From Shewanella sp. Choline-02u-19 (GTDB lineage: Bacteria > Pseudomonadota > Gammaproteobacteria > Enterobacterales > Shewanellaceae), in assembly GCF_002836205.1 (NCBI RefSeq), contig NZ_PJBE01000013.1, positions 3,348,001-3,412,000 of the forward strand: a DNA stretch of 64,000 nt. The letters run 5' to 3'. Numbering within the stretch: position 1 is the stretch's first letter; every line of letters begins with the position of its first letter. The notes beneath the pieces were generated by a model. The model did no database searches. It was not told where the DNA came from and saw only the letters and a program-made list of their open reading frames with translations. This document shows, one piece after another, positions 1 to 8,223 of the stretch. Position numbers and translations under genes: made by a program.

Positions 1-1125
1 TCCATCCACCTCAAGCAGCATGATATTTTCAAGATGTTCAATAATCTCTTTGTCTGAACCACCACCATTGATAAACCAGTCAACGCCTTCATCACCTAAG
101 AAGGAACGATAACACTTGTCTATCGTCTCTCTCGCTAACGTCTTTATAACGTCTAAATCTGCGGCATCGGCTTGCCTAACTTTTGTCATTGGTTGCCTGT
201 CAGGAATGTCTTTAATCAACCTGCTATTTGTCCGTGCCAACCACGCTTTTGAGCGCACCCTTAACATATCTCTGAGCAGTAATACCACCGGCGTCACATG
301 CTCTCGGCCAGGACAAACAAGATAGAGGTCGGCCTCTTCACCAACGTAATCCGTTAGCATAGGCACTAATCGCCCTGATTCAAGATCATCCGTTAAATCA
401 AGGCAGGACTTAAACACCACCCCTTGGCCAGCCACAGCCCAGCGCCGTGCAACATCAGCATCGTTGCAGGTTCGATTAGACGTCACTCGCACCTTATATT
501 GCTGACCTTCTTTGCTGAAAAACCATTGATCATGCGTGCGCTCATCTAACATAAAGAACAAGCAGTTATGTTGCTGCAGCTGCTCTAAATTATTAACCGC
601 TCCCATGCGCTCGATATACTCAGGCGAAGCACATAGTACTCGCGTGGAGTCACAAATTTTAAAGGCCACCAGCGATGAATCTTTGGGTTTACCAGAGCGT
701 AATGCGACATCAATTTTGTCTCGATAAAAATCAGACAAGTTATCGCCAATATGAAGACGAAGTTTGAGTTCTGGATACTCGGATAGAAAATCATCGAGCC
801 AAGGTAATATAATATTACGGCCAACATCCGATGGTACGGCTAGACTCACGGTGCCCGAGATCTGGGTCAGGCTCGAGGTAATTGCCCGCTGCCCCATGTC
901 AAGATCAGCTAATGCCGATCGACAATGGATCAGATACCGCTCGCCAGCATCGGTTAGCCTAAGGCTGCGAGTACTGCGAATAAACAAGGTTGTACCTAGC
1001 TCTTTCTCTAACCTTTTAAGGCCTGCACTTGCCACCGCAGAAGAGATATCCAGCTCAACCGCGGCGCCCGTCAGGCTGCCACAATCAGCGACTCTCACGA
1101 AAAGAGTTAGATCATTTAGCTGCAT
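1..1125 (-). CDS. LysR-family regulator fused to a GNAT acetyltransferase domain (partial, runs off left edge)
   Basis: Open from ATG at 1125 to base 1 (375 codons, no stop), with an AAGGAA ribosome site 9 bases upstream of the start. Residues 1-60 are a LysR helix-turn-helix (MQLNDLTLFVRVADCGSLT, then SSAVASAGLKRLEKELG). Residues about 90-295 are the substrate-binding domain. A normal LysR protein ends near residue 300, but here the frame continues without a stop into MTKVRQADAADLDVIKTLA (from residue 313), which resembles the beginning of a GNAT N-acetyltransferase. I checked codon phase line by line across the join, so the fusion is in frame. The target genes and the acetyl acceptor are unknown. 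The gene is next to, and co-directional with, the end of the fumarate reductase operon but separated from it by a terminator. Confidence 0.8.
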   Translation of the reverse strand, partial: MQLNDLTLFVRVADCGSLTGAAVELDISSAVASAGLKRLEKELGTTLFIRSTRSLRLTDAGERYLIHCRSALADLDMGQRAITSSLTQISGTVSLAVPSDVGRNIILPWLDDFLSEYPELKLRLHIGDNLSDFYRDKIDVALRSGKPKDSSLVAFKICDSTRVLCASPEYIERMGAVNNLEQLQQHNCLFFMLDERTHDQWFFSKEGQQYKVRVTSNRTCNDADVARRWAVAGQGVVFKSCLDLTDDLESGRLVPMLTDYVGEEADLYLVCPGREHVTPVVLLLRDMLRVRSKAWLARTNSRLIKDIPDRQPMTKVRQADAADLDVIKTLARETIDKCYRSFLGDEGVDWFINGGGSDKEIIEHLENIMLLEVDG

Positions 1126-1221
1126 TATCAATTATTCCTTTATAAACGACCGACCATTACTAATACTTTATTGTATTAAATCACCACGTTTTTACCAATA
1201 AAAATTCTACTTAATCAGAGC

Positions 1222-1240
1222 ATCACTGTTAGTGATTTTT
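1222..1240. promoter_or_regulatory. Small inverted repeat upstream of the LysR-GNAT gene
   Basis: ATCACT-GTT-AGTGAT followed by TTTT, about 100 bases upstream of the LysR start. It could be an operator for the LysR protein or a weak plus-strand hairpin. No plus-strand gene precedes it, so the operator reading is preferred, at low confidence. Confidence 0.25.
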
Positions 1241-1247
1241 ATATCAG

Positions 1248-1276
1248 CCAAAAAAAAGCCTGCAAGTGCAGGCTTT
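1248..1276 (-). terminator. Rho-independent terminator of the frd operon
   Basis: On the minus strand, AAAGCCTGCA and TGCAGGCTTT form a 10-bp perfect stem followed by a run of T residues. It sits about 75 bases after the frdB stop and separates frd from the LysR gene. Confidence 0.85.
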
Positions 1277-1349
1277 AATGTTTAGCGTCTTTAGTCCCCC
1301 ACAAGAGTCGATAGCCATGGGGTTCGAGCACTTTTTTCAACCCATAAAC

Positions 1350-2093
1350 CTAAACTAAAGTGACTGCCATTTTTCGTCTTAGATAGGCAATCTGCTGCAT
1401 ATGCGGCAGGTCCTTAGGGCAATTATCTTGGCACCCTAGCAAAGTCATGCAGCCAAAGACACCGTCTTGGTTACCAATCACATGATAATAATCTTCAAGC
1501 TCACGACCGTCACGGCTATCAAGCTCAAAACGCGCAAGTTTCATCATGCCCACGGCACCAACAAAGGTTTCGCGCATCTGTTTAGTGGCACAGGCTGATA
1601 CACATACACCACACTCTACACACCGTTCTAGCTCGTAGAGTTTGGCTGCTTCTACTGGGTCCATCGGCGCTTCTAAGCGGTGAACATCCAAATCATCACT
1701 GATGGGGTGTAGCCACAACTTTAAACGCTCGGCCAGCTCGCGCATAAACTTGCCGGTATTGACTGACAGATCACCAATCAATTCAAACCCAGGTAGCGGC
1801 ATCAACATGATGTCACCTTTCGGGTATTTGCGGGTTAATGTTCGGCAAGCCAACGTTGGAAAACCGTTAATGACCATAGCGCAACTGCCACAAATACCTG
1901 CTCGGCACACAAAATCAAATTGCAACGAGGTATCTTGTTCTTCACGTAAACGGTTAAGCGCAATAAAGACCGTCATACCCGGTGTTTCTTCAAGCTGGTA
2001 CTTCACCATTTTAGGCTTATCGCCCGGTTCTTGTGGATCATAACGGAATATATTAAAGGTTAACATCCGCCCTTTTGTGGCTTCTGGGCTCAT
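1350..2093 (-). CDS. frdB: Fumarate reductase iron-sulfur subunit
   Basis: A 247-residue electron-transfer subunit carrying electrons from the membrane cytochrome b to the flavoprotein. All three cluster motifs are present: [2Fe-2S] cysteines C63, C68, C71 and C83 (CRAGICGSC); [4Fe-4S] C157, C160, C163 (CVECGVC) plus C224-P in the last motif; and [3Fe-4S] C167, C214 and C220. Length and motif pattern match FrdB/SdhB. The start overlaps the frdA stop by 4 bases (ATGA), implying translational coupling. It is the last gene of the operon, followed by a terminator. The Wolinella-like subunit set suggests a menaquinol:fumarate reductase, although succinate oxidation cannot be excluded from sequence. 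Confidence 0.95.
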   Translation of the reverse strand: MSPEATKGRMLTFNIFRYDPQEPGDKPKMVKYQLEETPGMTVFIALNRLREEQDTSLQFDFVCRAGICGSCAMVINGFPTLACRTLTRKYPKGDIMLMPLPGFELIGDLSVNTGKFMRELAERLKLWLHPISDDLDVHRLEAPMDPVEAAKLYELERCVECGVCVSACATKQMRETFVGAVGMMKLARFELDSRDGRELEDYYHVIGNQDGVFGCMTLLGCQDNCPKDLPHMQQIAYLRRKMAVTLV

Positions 2094-4087
2094 TTCGCCT
2101 CTCCTGCAACTTGCTGATCTAACATTTCACTCAAACGTTCATTCTTAGGTATTAATGACTCTGGCACCTCAAATGGCATTAAGGCATTTTGTCTTTCGTG
2201 CCTATCGGCATCATCACCTAACTGACTCAATATCTCAGTGATCTGCTGCTCGCGCTTGCCCGTATCAGGATGCGCTATCGCATTGTTAATACCATAACCA
2301 CGGTAGCCAGGCGGTAACTCCATCTTCATTACATCCAACTGCTCATATTCCAGCGTCGGCGATAACGCTTCTGCGTTTGGCCAGCTTGCCAAAGTGCGGT
2401 TTAGCCAGTCTTTATCGTTACGCTGCGGGAAATCTTCACGAGCGTGTGCTCCGCGGCTCTCAGTACGTGCTGCAGCGCCAGCAGCAACCGTTAGCGCAAC
2501 TTTCAGCATACGTTTAACACGCAGTGCTTCTACAAGCTCTGGGTTAGCGTGGCGCTTCTTACATTTAAGGCCTAATGCTTGAGCACGCTTAAGTAACGCT
2601 TGTAGCTCGTTAACGGCTTTTTCAAGCTCAGGGCCATTACGGAAGATGCCCACGTAATCCATCATGATCCGTTGCATCTGCTTTTTCAGTTCAAACGGAC
2701 TTTCAGTCCCTTCACCATCGACTAAGTCATCAATCTCGCTTTGCACTTTGCCAACAAAAGACTCAACCAGACCAGTATCAATCTCTAAGGTATTTTGCTG
2801 GCAGAAATCAGCCACGTACTTGCCGATAATCATGCCGCCAACGACCGTTTCAGCAAGAGAATTACCACCGAGTCGGTTAAAGCCGTGCATATCCCAACAA
2901 GCGGCTTCACCTACACTAAACAGGCCTTTTAACTGCGGATTCTGCCCTGTTGAATCGGTACGGATACCCCCCATTGAATAATGTTGAGTCGGGCGTACTG
3001 GGATCCACTCCTTAGCAGGATCGATACCTAAAAAGTTCTCACAGATCTCTTTCACTTCACGCAAGTTAGTTTCAACATGCTTACGGCCAAGCAAGGTAAT
3101 ATCAAGCCATAGATGCGGTCCATAAGGGCTATCAACGCCTTTACCTTTGCGCATATGTTCGGTCATACGGCGCGACACTACATCACGTGATGCCAACTCT
3201 TTCTTTTCAGGCTCATAGTCTGGCATAAAGCGGTGACCATCTTTATCTCGCAATAAGCCGCCGTCACCACGACAACCTTCTGTCGTTAAGATCCCGACGG
3301 GTACGATGGCTGTAGGATGGAACTGCACCGCTTCCATGTTACCCAACTTGGCAACACCGGTTTCAAGCGCAAGTGCTTGGCCTATCCCTTCACAGATAAT
3401 GGCATTGGTTGATACTTCATAAATTCGGCCGTAACCACCGGTGGCTATCGTGGTCGACTTAGCGACATAAGCACGTAGTTCTCCGGTCACCAGACAGCGT
3501 GCTACTACGCCATGGCAGCGCTTACCATCATGGATAAGCGATAAGGCTTCCATGCGCTCATGCACCGGGATATCCATCGATATCGCTTTGTTATCGACGG
3601 CATATAGCAGTGAATGACCGGTACCATCAGCCGTGTAACAGGTACGCCATTTTTTAGTACCACCAAAGTCACGGGCATTAATTAAGCCATGCGCAACTTC
3701 AGCCTCTTCGAGGGTGACTTTCTCGGCGTTAACCACCACTTGTCTTGGGCCTGCCGTAACGCGTGTCCAAGGTACGCCCCAATTCGCCAACTCACGGACT
3801 GCTTTAGGGGCACAATGAGCAAACATACGTGCCACATCTTGATCGCAACCCCAATCAGATCCTTTTACCGTATCTTGGAAGTGCACATCTTCATCATCTC
3901 CCATACCTTTCACGGTATTGCCCAGACTTGCTTGCATGCCACCTTGCGCCGCAGCCGAATGCGACCGTTTAGCAGGGACTAATGACAATACAACAGTATC
4001 TAGCCCACGCTCTTTTGAGGCGATGGCGACGCGTAATCCAGCAAGTCCAGCGCCGATCACTAACGAATCGGTATATATCAGTTTCAC
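2090..4087 (-). CDS. frdA: Fumarate reductase flavoprotein subunit
   Basis: A 665-residue catalytic subunit that reduces fumarate to succinate using covalently bound FAD. The N-terminal dinucleotide-binding motif is at about residues 10-20 (IGAGLAGLRVA). H43 in RSHSAAAQGG is the expected FAD-linking histidine. The conserved HPTAIVPVG and QHYSMGGI segments line the dicarboxylate site. The start is GTG at 4087 with AAGGAG five bases upstream. It follows the second cytochrome b gene and overlaps frdB by 4 bases. The protein acts on the cytoplasmic face of the inner membrane. This is a membrane-complex enzyme, distinct from the soluble periplasmic flavocytochrome c fumarate reductase also known in Shewanella. 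Confidence 0.95.
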   Translation of the reverse strand: MKLIYTDSLVIGAGLAGLRVAIASKERGLDTVVLSLVPAKRSHSAAAQGGMQASLGNTVKGMGDDEDVHFQDTVKGSDWGCDQDVARMFAHCAPKAVRELANWGVPWTRVTAGPRQVVVNAEKVTLEEAEVAHGLINARDFGGTKKWRTCYTADGTGHSLLYAVDNKAISMDIPVHERMEALSLIHDGKRCHGVVARCLVTGELRAYVAKSTTIATGGYGRIYEVSTNAIICEGIGQALALETGVAKLGNMEAVQFHPTAIVPVGILTTEGCRGDGGLLRDKDGHRFMPDYEPEKKELASRDVVSRRMTEHMRKGKGVDSPYGPHLWLDITLLGRKHVETNLREVKEICENFLGIDPAKEWIPVRPTQHYSMGGIRTDSTGQNPQLKGLFSVGEAACWDMHGFNRLGGNSLAETVVGGMIIGKYVADFCQQNTLEIDTGLVESFVGKVQSEIDDLVDGEGTESPFELKKQMQRIMMDYVGIFRNGPELEKAVNELQALLKRAQALGLKCKKRHANPELVEALRVKRMLKVALTVAAGAAARTESRGAHAREDFPQRNDKDWLNRTLASWPNAEALSPTLEYEQLDVMKMELPPGYRGYGINNAIAHPDTGKREQQITEILSQLGDDADRHERQNALMPFEVPESLIPKNERLSEMLDQQVAGEAK

Positions 4088-4177
4088 ACGTGCTCCTTAA
4101 GCGGGTACAGAGTCAATTTATGGTTCTTACATTCAAATATTTGATTTACACAGCATTGTGCTAATAAGTGCTTTCGA

Positions 4178-4852
4178 CTAACCATTTGCGTAAGGCAAAA
4201 AGGCCAGCAATGAAGCAATACCCACCACAATAAAGATGGCACTGATAATGCTTTTTATTTTTTTCAGCCTGCTACGACTATTGAGATCTCTGACGGCACC
4301 CCACTTAACCGCAACACGATATACACCAATGGCTGCATGCAGTTCAACGCAAAAGAGTAAAGGTAAATACAGTAACCATACGCCCTGTTGCCAAATTCTA
4401 TCCGCACTGCCATAGGGCCCTATGGTTTCCGGTGCAGCGCCAATGAGCCACAAATGCACTGGCAGTAGCAAAAAAATCACCACGCCAGTAACGGCTTGCC
4501 AAACCCATAAACGAGTGTCGCCGTGGTTCACCATGCTGAGTTGCTGCTTTAGCGCTTTTTGTTGACGTAGGTTGAGCGGCATTTTGTGCGCCGCAACCAA
4601 AACGTGAACCAATACGATAGCGGCAATAACAACAGCGATGACCGTCACCACCCAAGGGTAGCCATGACCGTCAGCCGTTAAAAAACTCAGTTCCATGGTT
4701 TTAGCGACCCATGTCATCGCATCTTTACCCAATAATATGGATGACACCAATAACAGGTGCGTCCACAAAAATACCGCTAGCACCACCCCACTGGCGCTTT
4801 GGCTTATATCAAGCCAACCACTCAATTTACCGCGATTTTTTATTATTCTCAT
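4178..4852 (-). CDS. frdC: Fumarate reductase cytochrome b subunit, paralogue 2
   Basis: A 224-residue membrane protein with about five transmembrane helices. Four histidines sit where a dihaem FrdC has its ligands: H32 (WTHLLL), H83 (LVHVLV), H133 (LPVHLW) and H172 (ELHAAIG). E170, two residues before the last histidine, matches the E-x-H arrangement I recall for Wolinella FrdC (Glu180/His182). An upstream ATG at 4903 keeps the frame open, but I choose ATG 4852 because AGGGAAG lies just before it and the family N-terminus fits. It is clearly homologous to the upstream gene (5002-5706), so this operon encodes two such subunits. It is tightly placed before frdA. Confidence 0.88.
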   Translation of the reverse strand: MRIIKNRGKLSGWLDISQSASGVVLAVFLWTHLLLVSSILLGKDAMTWVAKTMELSFLTADGHGYPWVVTVIAVVIAAIVLVHVLVAAHKMPLNLRQQKALKQQLSMVNHGDTRLWVWQAVTGVVIFLLLPVHLWLIGAAPETIGPYGSADRIWQQGVWLLYLPLLFCVELHAAIGVYRVAVKWGAVRDLNSRSRLKKIKSIISAIFIVVGIASLLAFLPYANG

Positions 4853-5024
4853 TCGCTTCCCTATCCATGTTGTTGAATTTTCGCTTAAAGACACTGTAAC
4901 CAATGTCGCTCACAAATAACTTCCCAACAGTGAGGTAGATCAACAAAAAAGTAATTAATCCAGCGATACCTAATTTATCGATTAATAAAATATGGCCGTA
5001 ACTAACTAGGGCGATAAGCTTCAA
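4827..5024 (-). CDS. Possible small membrane protein between the two cytochrome b genes
   Basis: A 65-codon frame starting at TTG 5024, inside the end of the first cytochrome b gene, and ending 26 bases inside the second. It has one hydrophobic helix (AGLITFLLIYLTVGKLF) and a basic, polar tail (DREANENNKKSR), which looks protein-like. It fills an otherwise non-coding gap of about 150 bases. No clear ribosome site precedes the TTG, so expression would rely on coupling. I do not recognise a family. It may be a real accessory subunit or a chance frame. Confidence 0.4.
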   Translation of the reverse strand: MKLIALVSYGHILLIDKLGIAGLITFLLIYLTVGKLFVSDIGYSVFKRKFNNMDREANENNKKSR

Positions 5025-5706
5025 CGGGCAAGCTCAAATCACTGCCAATGATTAGATAAGATATAAGACTCATAAGACCAATGACGATAAGATAAATAAT
5101 CAAGCCTTTAGCCAGCTTACGCAGCCCCGTACGTTTAGTGGTTAAACCCCACTTAACTGCCACGCGGTAAAGTCCTATCATCGCGTGGATCACCACAGCA
5201 GGTAGCAGTAAGGCGTATAGCAACCAAGCATTTTGGTTGTAGACTCTGTCAGCCGAAAGATGAGGACCTATTTCTGGATTGGCTATCATGGTAAAGAGGT
5301 GTACAGGCACAAGGAAGAACAACACAAAGCCCGTAATCAGCTGCCAGAACCACGCATGGCTGTCTTTATGATTAATCACTGACATATGACGTCTAAGTGC
5401 ACGCCACTGCCCTATTTGCGCAGGGAAACGACGTAAAGCCACTGCCGCATGCGCCATCACCACCAGTAACATAAACACCGAAAAAACCTTAGTGACAATC
5501 GGGAAGCCATGTCCCGTTGAGCTAAACATGCCCCCTTCGAGAAACTGCACTACGGTATAAAACGCCTCTTTACCAAGTAAAATGCTAGATTCAAAATGTA
5601 GATGAGCTAATAGAAAGCAGCCCATCAATACACCGGTGATGCTTTGTATTTTGTCCGCTTTAGCTGATGCGGGATGTCCGGTTGCGCTTACGTAGGATGC
5701 TAACAT
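5002..5706 (-). CDS. frdC: Fumarate reductase cytochrome b subunit, paralogue 1
   Basis: A 234-residue integral membrane subunit, first gene of the frd operon. It anchors FrdAB and takes electrons from menaquinol. Four candidate haem b histidines are present: H35 (LLAHLH), H86 (VMAHAA), H136 (VPVHLF) and H174 (VIHAMIG). The helix pattern is the five-span FrdC type. Unlike paralogue 2 it has V172 rather than glutamate two residues before the last histidine. The start is ATG 5706. A CRP-type site lies about 95 bases upstream. Whether the two paralogues form a heterodimeric anchor or alternative complexes is not shown by sequence. Confidence 0.9.
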   Translation of the reverse strand: MLASYVSATGHPASAKADKIQSITGVLMGCFLLAHLHFESSILLGKEAFYTVVQFLEGGMFSSTGHGFPIVTKVFSVFMLLVVMAHAAVALRRFPAQIGQWRALRRHMSVINHKDSHAWFWQLITGFVLFFLVPVHLFTMIANPEIGPHLSADRVYNQNAWLLYALLLPAVVIHAMIGLYRVAVKWGLTTKRTGLRKLAKGLIIYLIVIGLMSLISYLIIGSDLSLPVEAYRPS

Positions 5707-6204
5707 AGTAGTTATCTTGTTTATCTTATGCCTAGTCGTGGGATTTACACTCTAGCAACTTGTTAATCACCTCGTTGAAACTGCATTTTCAATCGTGATC
5801 TTGCTCACGCTCTTTCAAGTGAGTATTAGAGTAAGATCACAAACAAGGCATAAAACACAGAACAGCGGTAATACCTTTTAACCAATGATTTTCAGCTACT
5901 TGAAGCAACATTTCAAACAAAACAATCTAAACGTCCTCCTGAGGGATACTGTTATTACAAGCGGACTATAAGTCACTAATTGCTCAAGTAAAACAGTGAC
6001 TAATTGCCATAGAGTCCTGCACCTGATTTAAGCTTAACGAAATACCCAACTCACTTCAAAACGCTGGTTTCAGAGCTCAAGTAGGATAGCTGAACAAGGC
6101 AATGATTGAGATAATGGTTATTCCCTTTTCGACATGCTGAATACTGCATTCTGAGGTCGTTTGGGTATACAATACGTCGATATATCTAGCTAACGAGAAT
6201 TGTC
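5707..6204. other. Divergent intergenic region between frd and prmA
   Basis: No gene is seen. It must hold the frd promoter (minus) and the prmA promoter (plus). A strong CRP-type dyad is at 5794-5809, and a degenerate half-site (ending TCACA) is at about 5826-5841. Nothing else is confidently recognised. Confidence 0.6.
5794..5809. promoter_or_regulatory. CRP-type binding site upstream of frd
   Basis: CGTGATCTTGCTCACG: the two core half-sites GTGA and TCAC are perfect and spaced by 6 bases, as in the CRP consensus. The centre is about 95 bases before the frdC start and 400 before prmA, so frd is the likely target. In Shewanella, CRP rather than Fnr is the main activator of anaerobic respiration, including fumarate reduction. 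Confidence 0.7.
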
Positions 6205-7086
6205 ATGCCTTGGATCCAACTAAGAATTGATACCGACGGCCCTCACGCAGACGCACTTAGCGATCAGCTGATGGAAGAAGGGTCAATTTCCATTACCTTC
6301 GAAGACGGTAAAGACACCCCGATCTATGAACCCACTTTGGGTGAAACACCACTGTGGAGTCACACGGTCATCATTGCACTATTTGAAGCCGATCACGATT
6401 TAGCACCTGTGGTTGAGCGTCTAAAACTGCTGCCTTATTTAGGTAAAAACTTCGGCCATAAGATAGAGCAAGTTGAAGACAAAGACTGGGAACGTGAATG
6501 GATGGATAACTTCCACCCAATTAAGTTTGGTGACCGCCTTTGGATCTGTCCAAGCTGGCGTGAGATCCCAGATCCAACCGCGGTCAACGTGATTTTAGAT
6601 CCCGGCCTTGCCTTCGGCACAGGTACTCACCCAACCACCGCTTTATGTTTAGAGTGGCTAGATGGACTCGACTACCGCAATAAAGACGTCATCGACTTTG
6701 GTTGTGGCTCAGGCATTCTCGCTGTCGCTGCGCTCAAGCTAGGGGCTGAACGTGTCACAGGCATCGATATCGATTACCAAGCAATTGACGCATCTAAAGC
6801 CAATGCAGAGCGTAACGGCGTGCAAGACAGGCTTTCGCTGTATCTGCCAGAAGACCAACCCGCAGATCTGCAAGCAGACATCTTAGTGGCAAACATTCTT
6901 GCAGGCCCATTACGTGAATTGGCGCCATTAATTGCTGATAAAGTGTTGCCAGGCGGCCAACTTGCCCTTTCAGGTCTACTAAAAGAACAAGCTGAAGAAG
7001 TTTCAGCCTTTTATAGCAAATGGTTCGACATGGACGAGCCTGCTCACAAAGACGACTGGAGCCGCTTGACAGGGATACGCAAATAA
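6205..7086 (+). CDS. prmA: Ribosomal protein L11 methyltransferase
   Basis: A 293-residue S-adenosylmethionine-dependent enzyme that methylates ribosomal protein L11. The N-terminal L11-recognition domain spans about residues 1-100. Next comes DPGLAFGTGTHPTT at about 130-145, the PrmA signature. The SAM motif VIDFGCGSGILAV is at about 160-172, and VANILAGPL follows. Length is normal for the family. It is a single gene divergent from frd and followed by a GC-rich hairpin before dusB-fis, an arrangement common in gammaproteobacteria. Confidence 0.95.
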   Translation: MPWIQLRIDTDGPHADALSDQLMEEGSISITFEDGKDTPIYEPTLGETPLWSHTVIIALFEADHDLAPVVERLKLLPYLGKNFGHKIEQVEDKDWEREWMDNFHPIKFGDRLWICPSWREIPDPTAVNVILDPGLAFGTGTHPTTALCLEWLDGLDYRNKDVIDFGCGSGILAVAALKLGAERVTGIDIDYQAIDASKANAERNGVQDRLSLYLPEDQPADLQADILVANILAGPLRELAPLIADKVLPGGQLALSGLLKEQAEEVSAFYSKWFDMDEPAHKDDWSRLTGIRK

Positions 7087-7094
7087 CGGTAATA

Positions 7095-7115
7095 CGCGGC
7101 GCACTCTGCGCCGCG
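7095..7115 (+). terminator. GC-rich hairpin after prmA
   Basis: CGCGGCGCA-CTC-TGCGCCGCG is a 9-bp perfect stem beginning 8 bases after the prmA stop. There is no T run, so it may be a weak or factor-assisted terminator. Confidence 0.5.
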
Positions 7116-7175
7116 ACAGACTTCTCACCTAGCAAAAGTCAAGAAAAAAAGTTGCCCTCAGGTCATTTATTGACC

Positions 7176-7212
7176 TTTTCACAGGCTTGAAAAAGGCGTA
7201 CTATAGCGCCCC
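7176..7212 (+). promoter_or_regulatory. Candidate dusB-fis promoter with GC-rich discriminator
   Basis: TTTTCA, 17 bases, then TACTAT, followed immediately by A and GCGCCCC. A GC-rich discriminator directly after the -10 box is typical of growth-rate and ppGpp-controlled promoters, which is the known behaviour of fis. The -35 box is weak, so its position is tentative. Confidence 0.45.
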
Positions 7213-7237
7213 TTTGACGAGCAAGGTGATTTGATAA

Positions 7238-8209
7238 ATGCAGATTGGACCCTATCGACTGAAAAATCAGCTGATCGTGGCCCCAATGGCAGGTGTCACG
7301 GACCAGCCCTTTAGAAATCTTTGTATTCGTTATGGCGCAGCCATGGCGGTTTCAGAGATGCTTTCATCTAATCCTGATGTTTGGGATACCGATAAAAGCC
7401 GCTTACGTATGACACACGTAGGTGAAGACGGAATACGTTCGGTTCAAATAGCCGGTTCAGACCCTGAATTAATGGCGAATGCCGCTGTTGTGAATGTGCA
7501 ACAAGGCGCTCAGATCATTGATATCAATATGGGCTGTCCAGCAAAAAAAGTGAATAGAAAGCTAGCAGGCTCCGCTTTGTTGCAAGATCCACAGCAAGTA
7601 GAATTAATTCTACGTGCCGTAGTAGCAGCAGTTGATGTGCCTGTGACACTAAAAATTCGAACGGGGTGGGCTCCAGAGCACAGGAATGGTGTTCATATCG
7701 CCCAGATTGCAGAAGATTGTGGCATTGCTTCGTTAGCCGTTCACGGCAGAACAAAACAGTGCATGTACAAAGGCAATGCCGAGTACGACACGATTAAAGC
7801 AATTAAAAAACAGATCTCGATACCTGTCGTCGCTAATGGAGATATTTTAACGCCAGAGAAAGCACGCTTTGTGCTGGATTATACTGGTGTGGATGCTTTG
7901 ATGATAGGCCGGGGCGCTCAAGGACGGCCTTGGATATTTAGGGAAATCCAACATTACTTGGACACAGGTAATAAGCTAGCGCCCGTTGAGATGGATGAAA
8001 AGCGTCAATTGATGCTGGAACACCTTAAACTGCTTTACGCATTGTATGGCGATTATAAAGGCATCCGTTTCGCAAGAAAGCACGTTGGATGGTATCTAAA
8101 CCAAGAAACACAACGCGCTTTTCGAGCTGAGTTTAATCAGCTTGTGACCGTTGAAGAACAATGTTCCATGGTGGAACACTATTTTGATGAATTTGCAGCA
8201 AATAAATAA
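7238..8209 (+). CDS. dusB: tRNA-dihydrouridine synthase B
   Basis: A 323-residue FMN-dependent enzyme that reduces specific uridines of tRNA to dihydrouridine. An FMN barrel motif APMAGVTDQPFRNLC lies near residues 15-30. The catalytic cysteine region NMGCPAKKVNRKLAGSAL is at about 97-115, and HGRTKQCMYKG at about 168-178 is diagnostic of DusB. It is followed after 14 bases by fis, the same operon as in E. coli, where dusB is transcribed as the leader gene of fis. Confidence 0.95.
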   Translation: MQIGPYRLKNQLIVAPMAGVTDQPFRNLCIRYGAAMAVSEMLSSNPDVWDTDKSRLRMTHVGEDGIRSVQIAGSDPELMANAAVVNVQQGAQIIDINMGCPAKKVNRKLAGSALLQDPQQVELILRAVVAAVDVPVTLKIRTGWAPEHRNGVHIAQIAEDCGIASLAVHGRTKQCMYKGNAEYDTIKAIKKQISIPVVANGDILTPEKARFVLDYTGVDALMIGRGAQGRPWIFREIQHYLDTGNKLAPVEMDEKRQLMLEHLKLLYALYGDYKGIRFARKHVGWYLNQETQRAFRAEFNQLVTVEEQCSMVEHYFDEFAANK

Positions 8210-8223
8210 AGAGCAGAATACGA

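Noticed and set aside
764..1201. 145-codon plus-strand frame near the left edge
   Set aside because: It is antisense to the LysR DNA-binding domain and has no family match.
5826..5841. Second CRP-like site before frd
   Set aside because: Only the TCACA half matches; the other half is degenerate (TTAGA).
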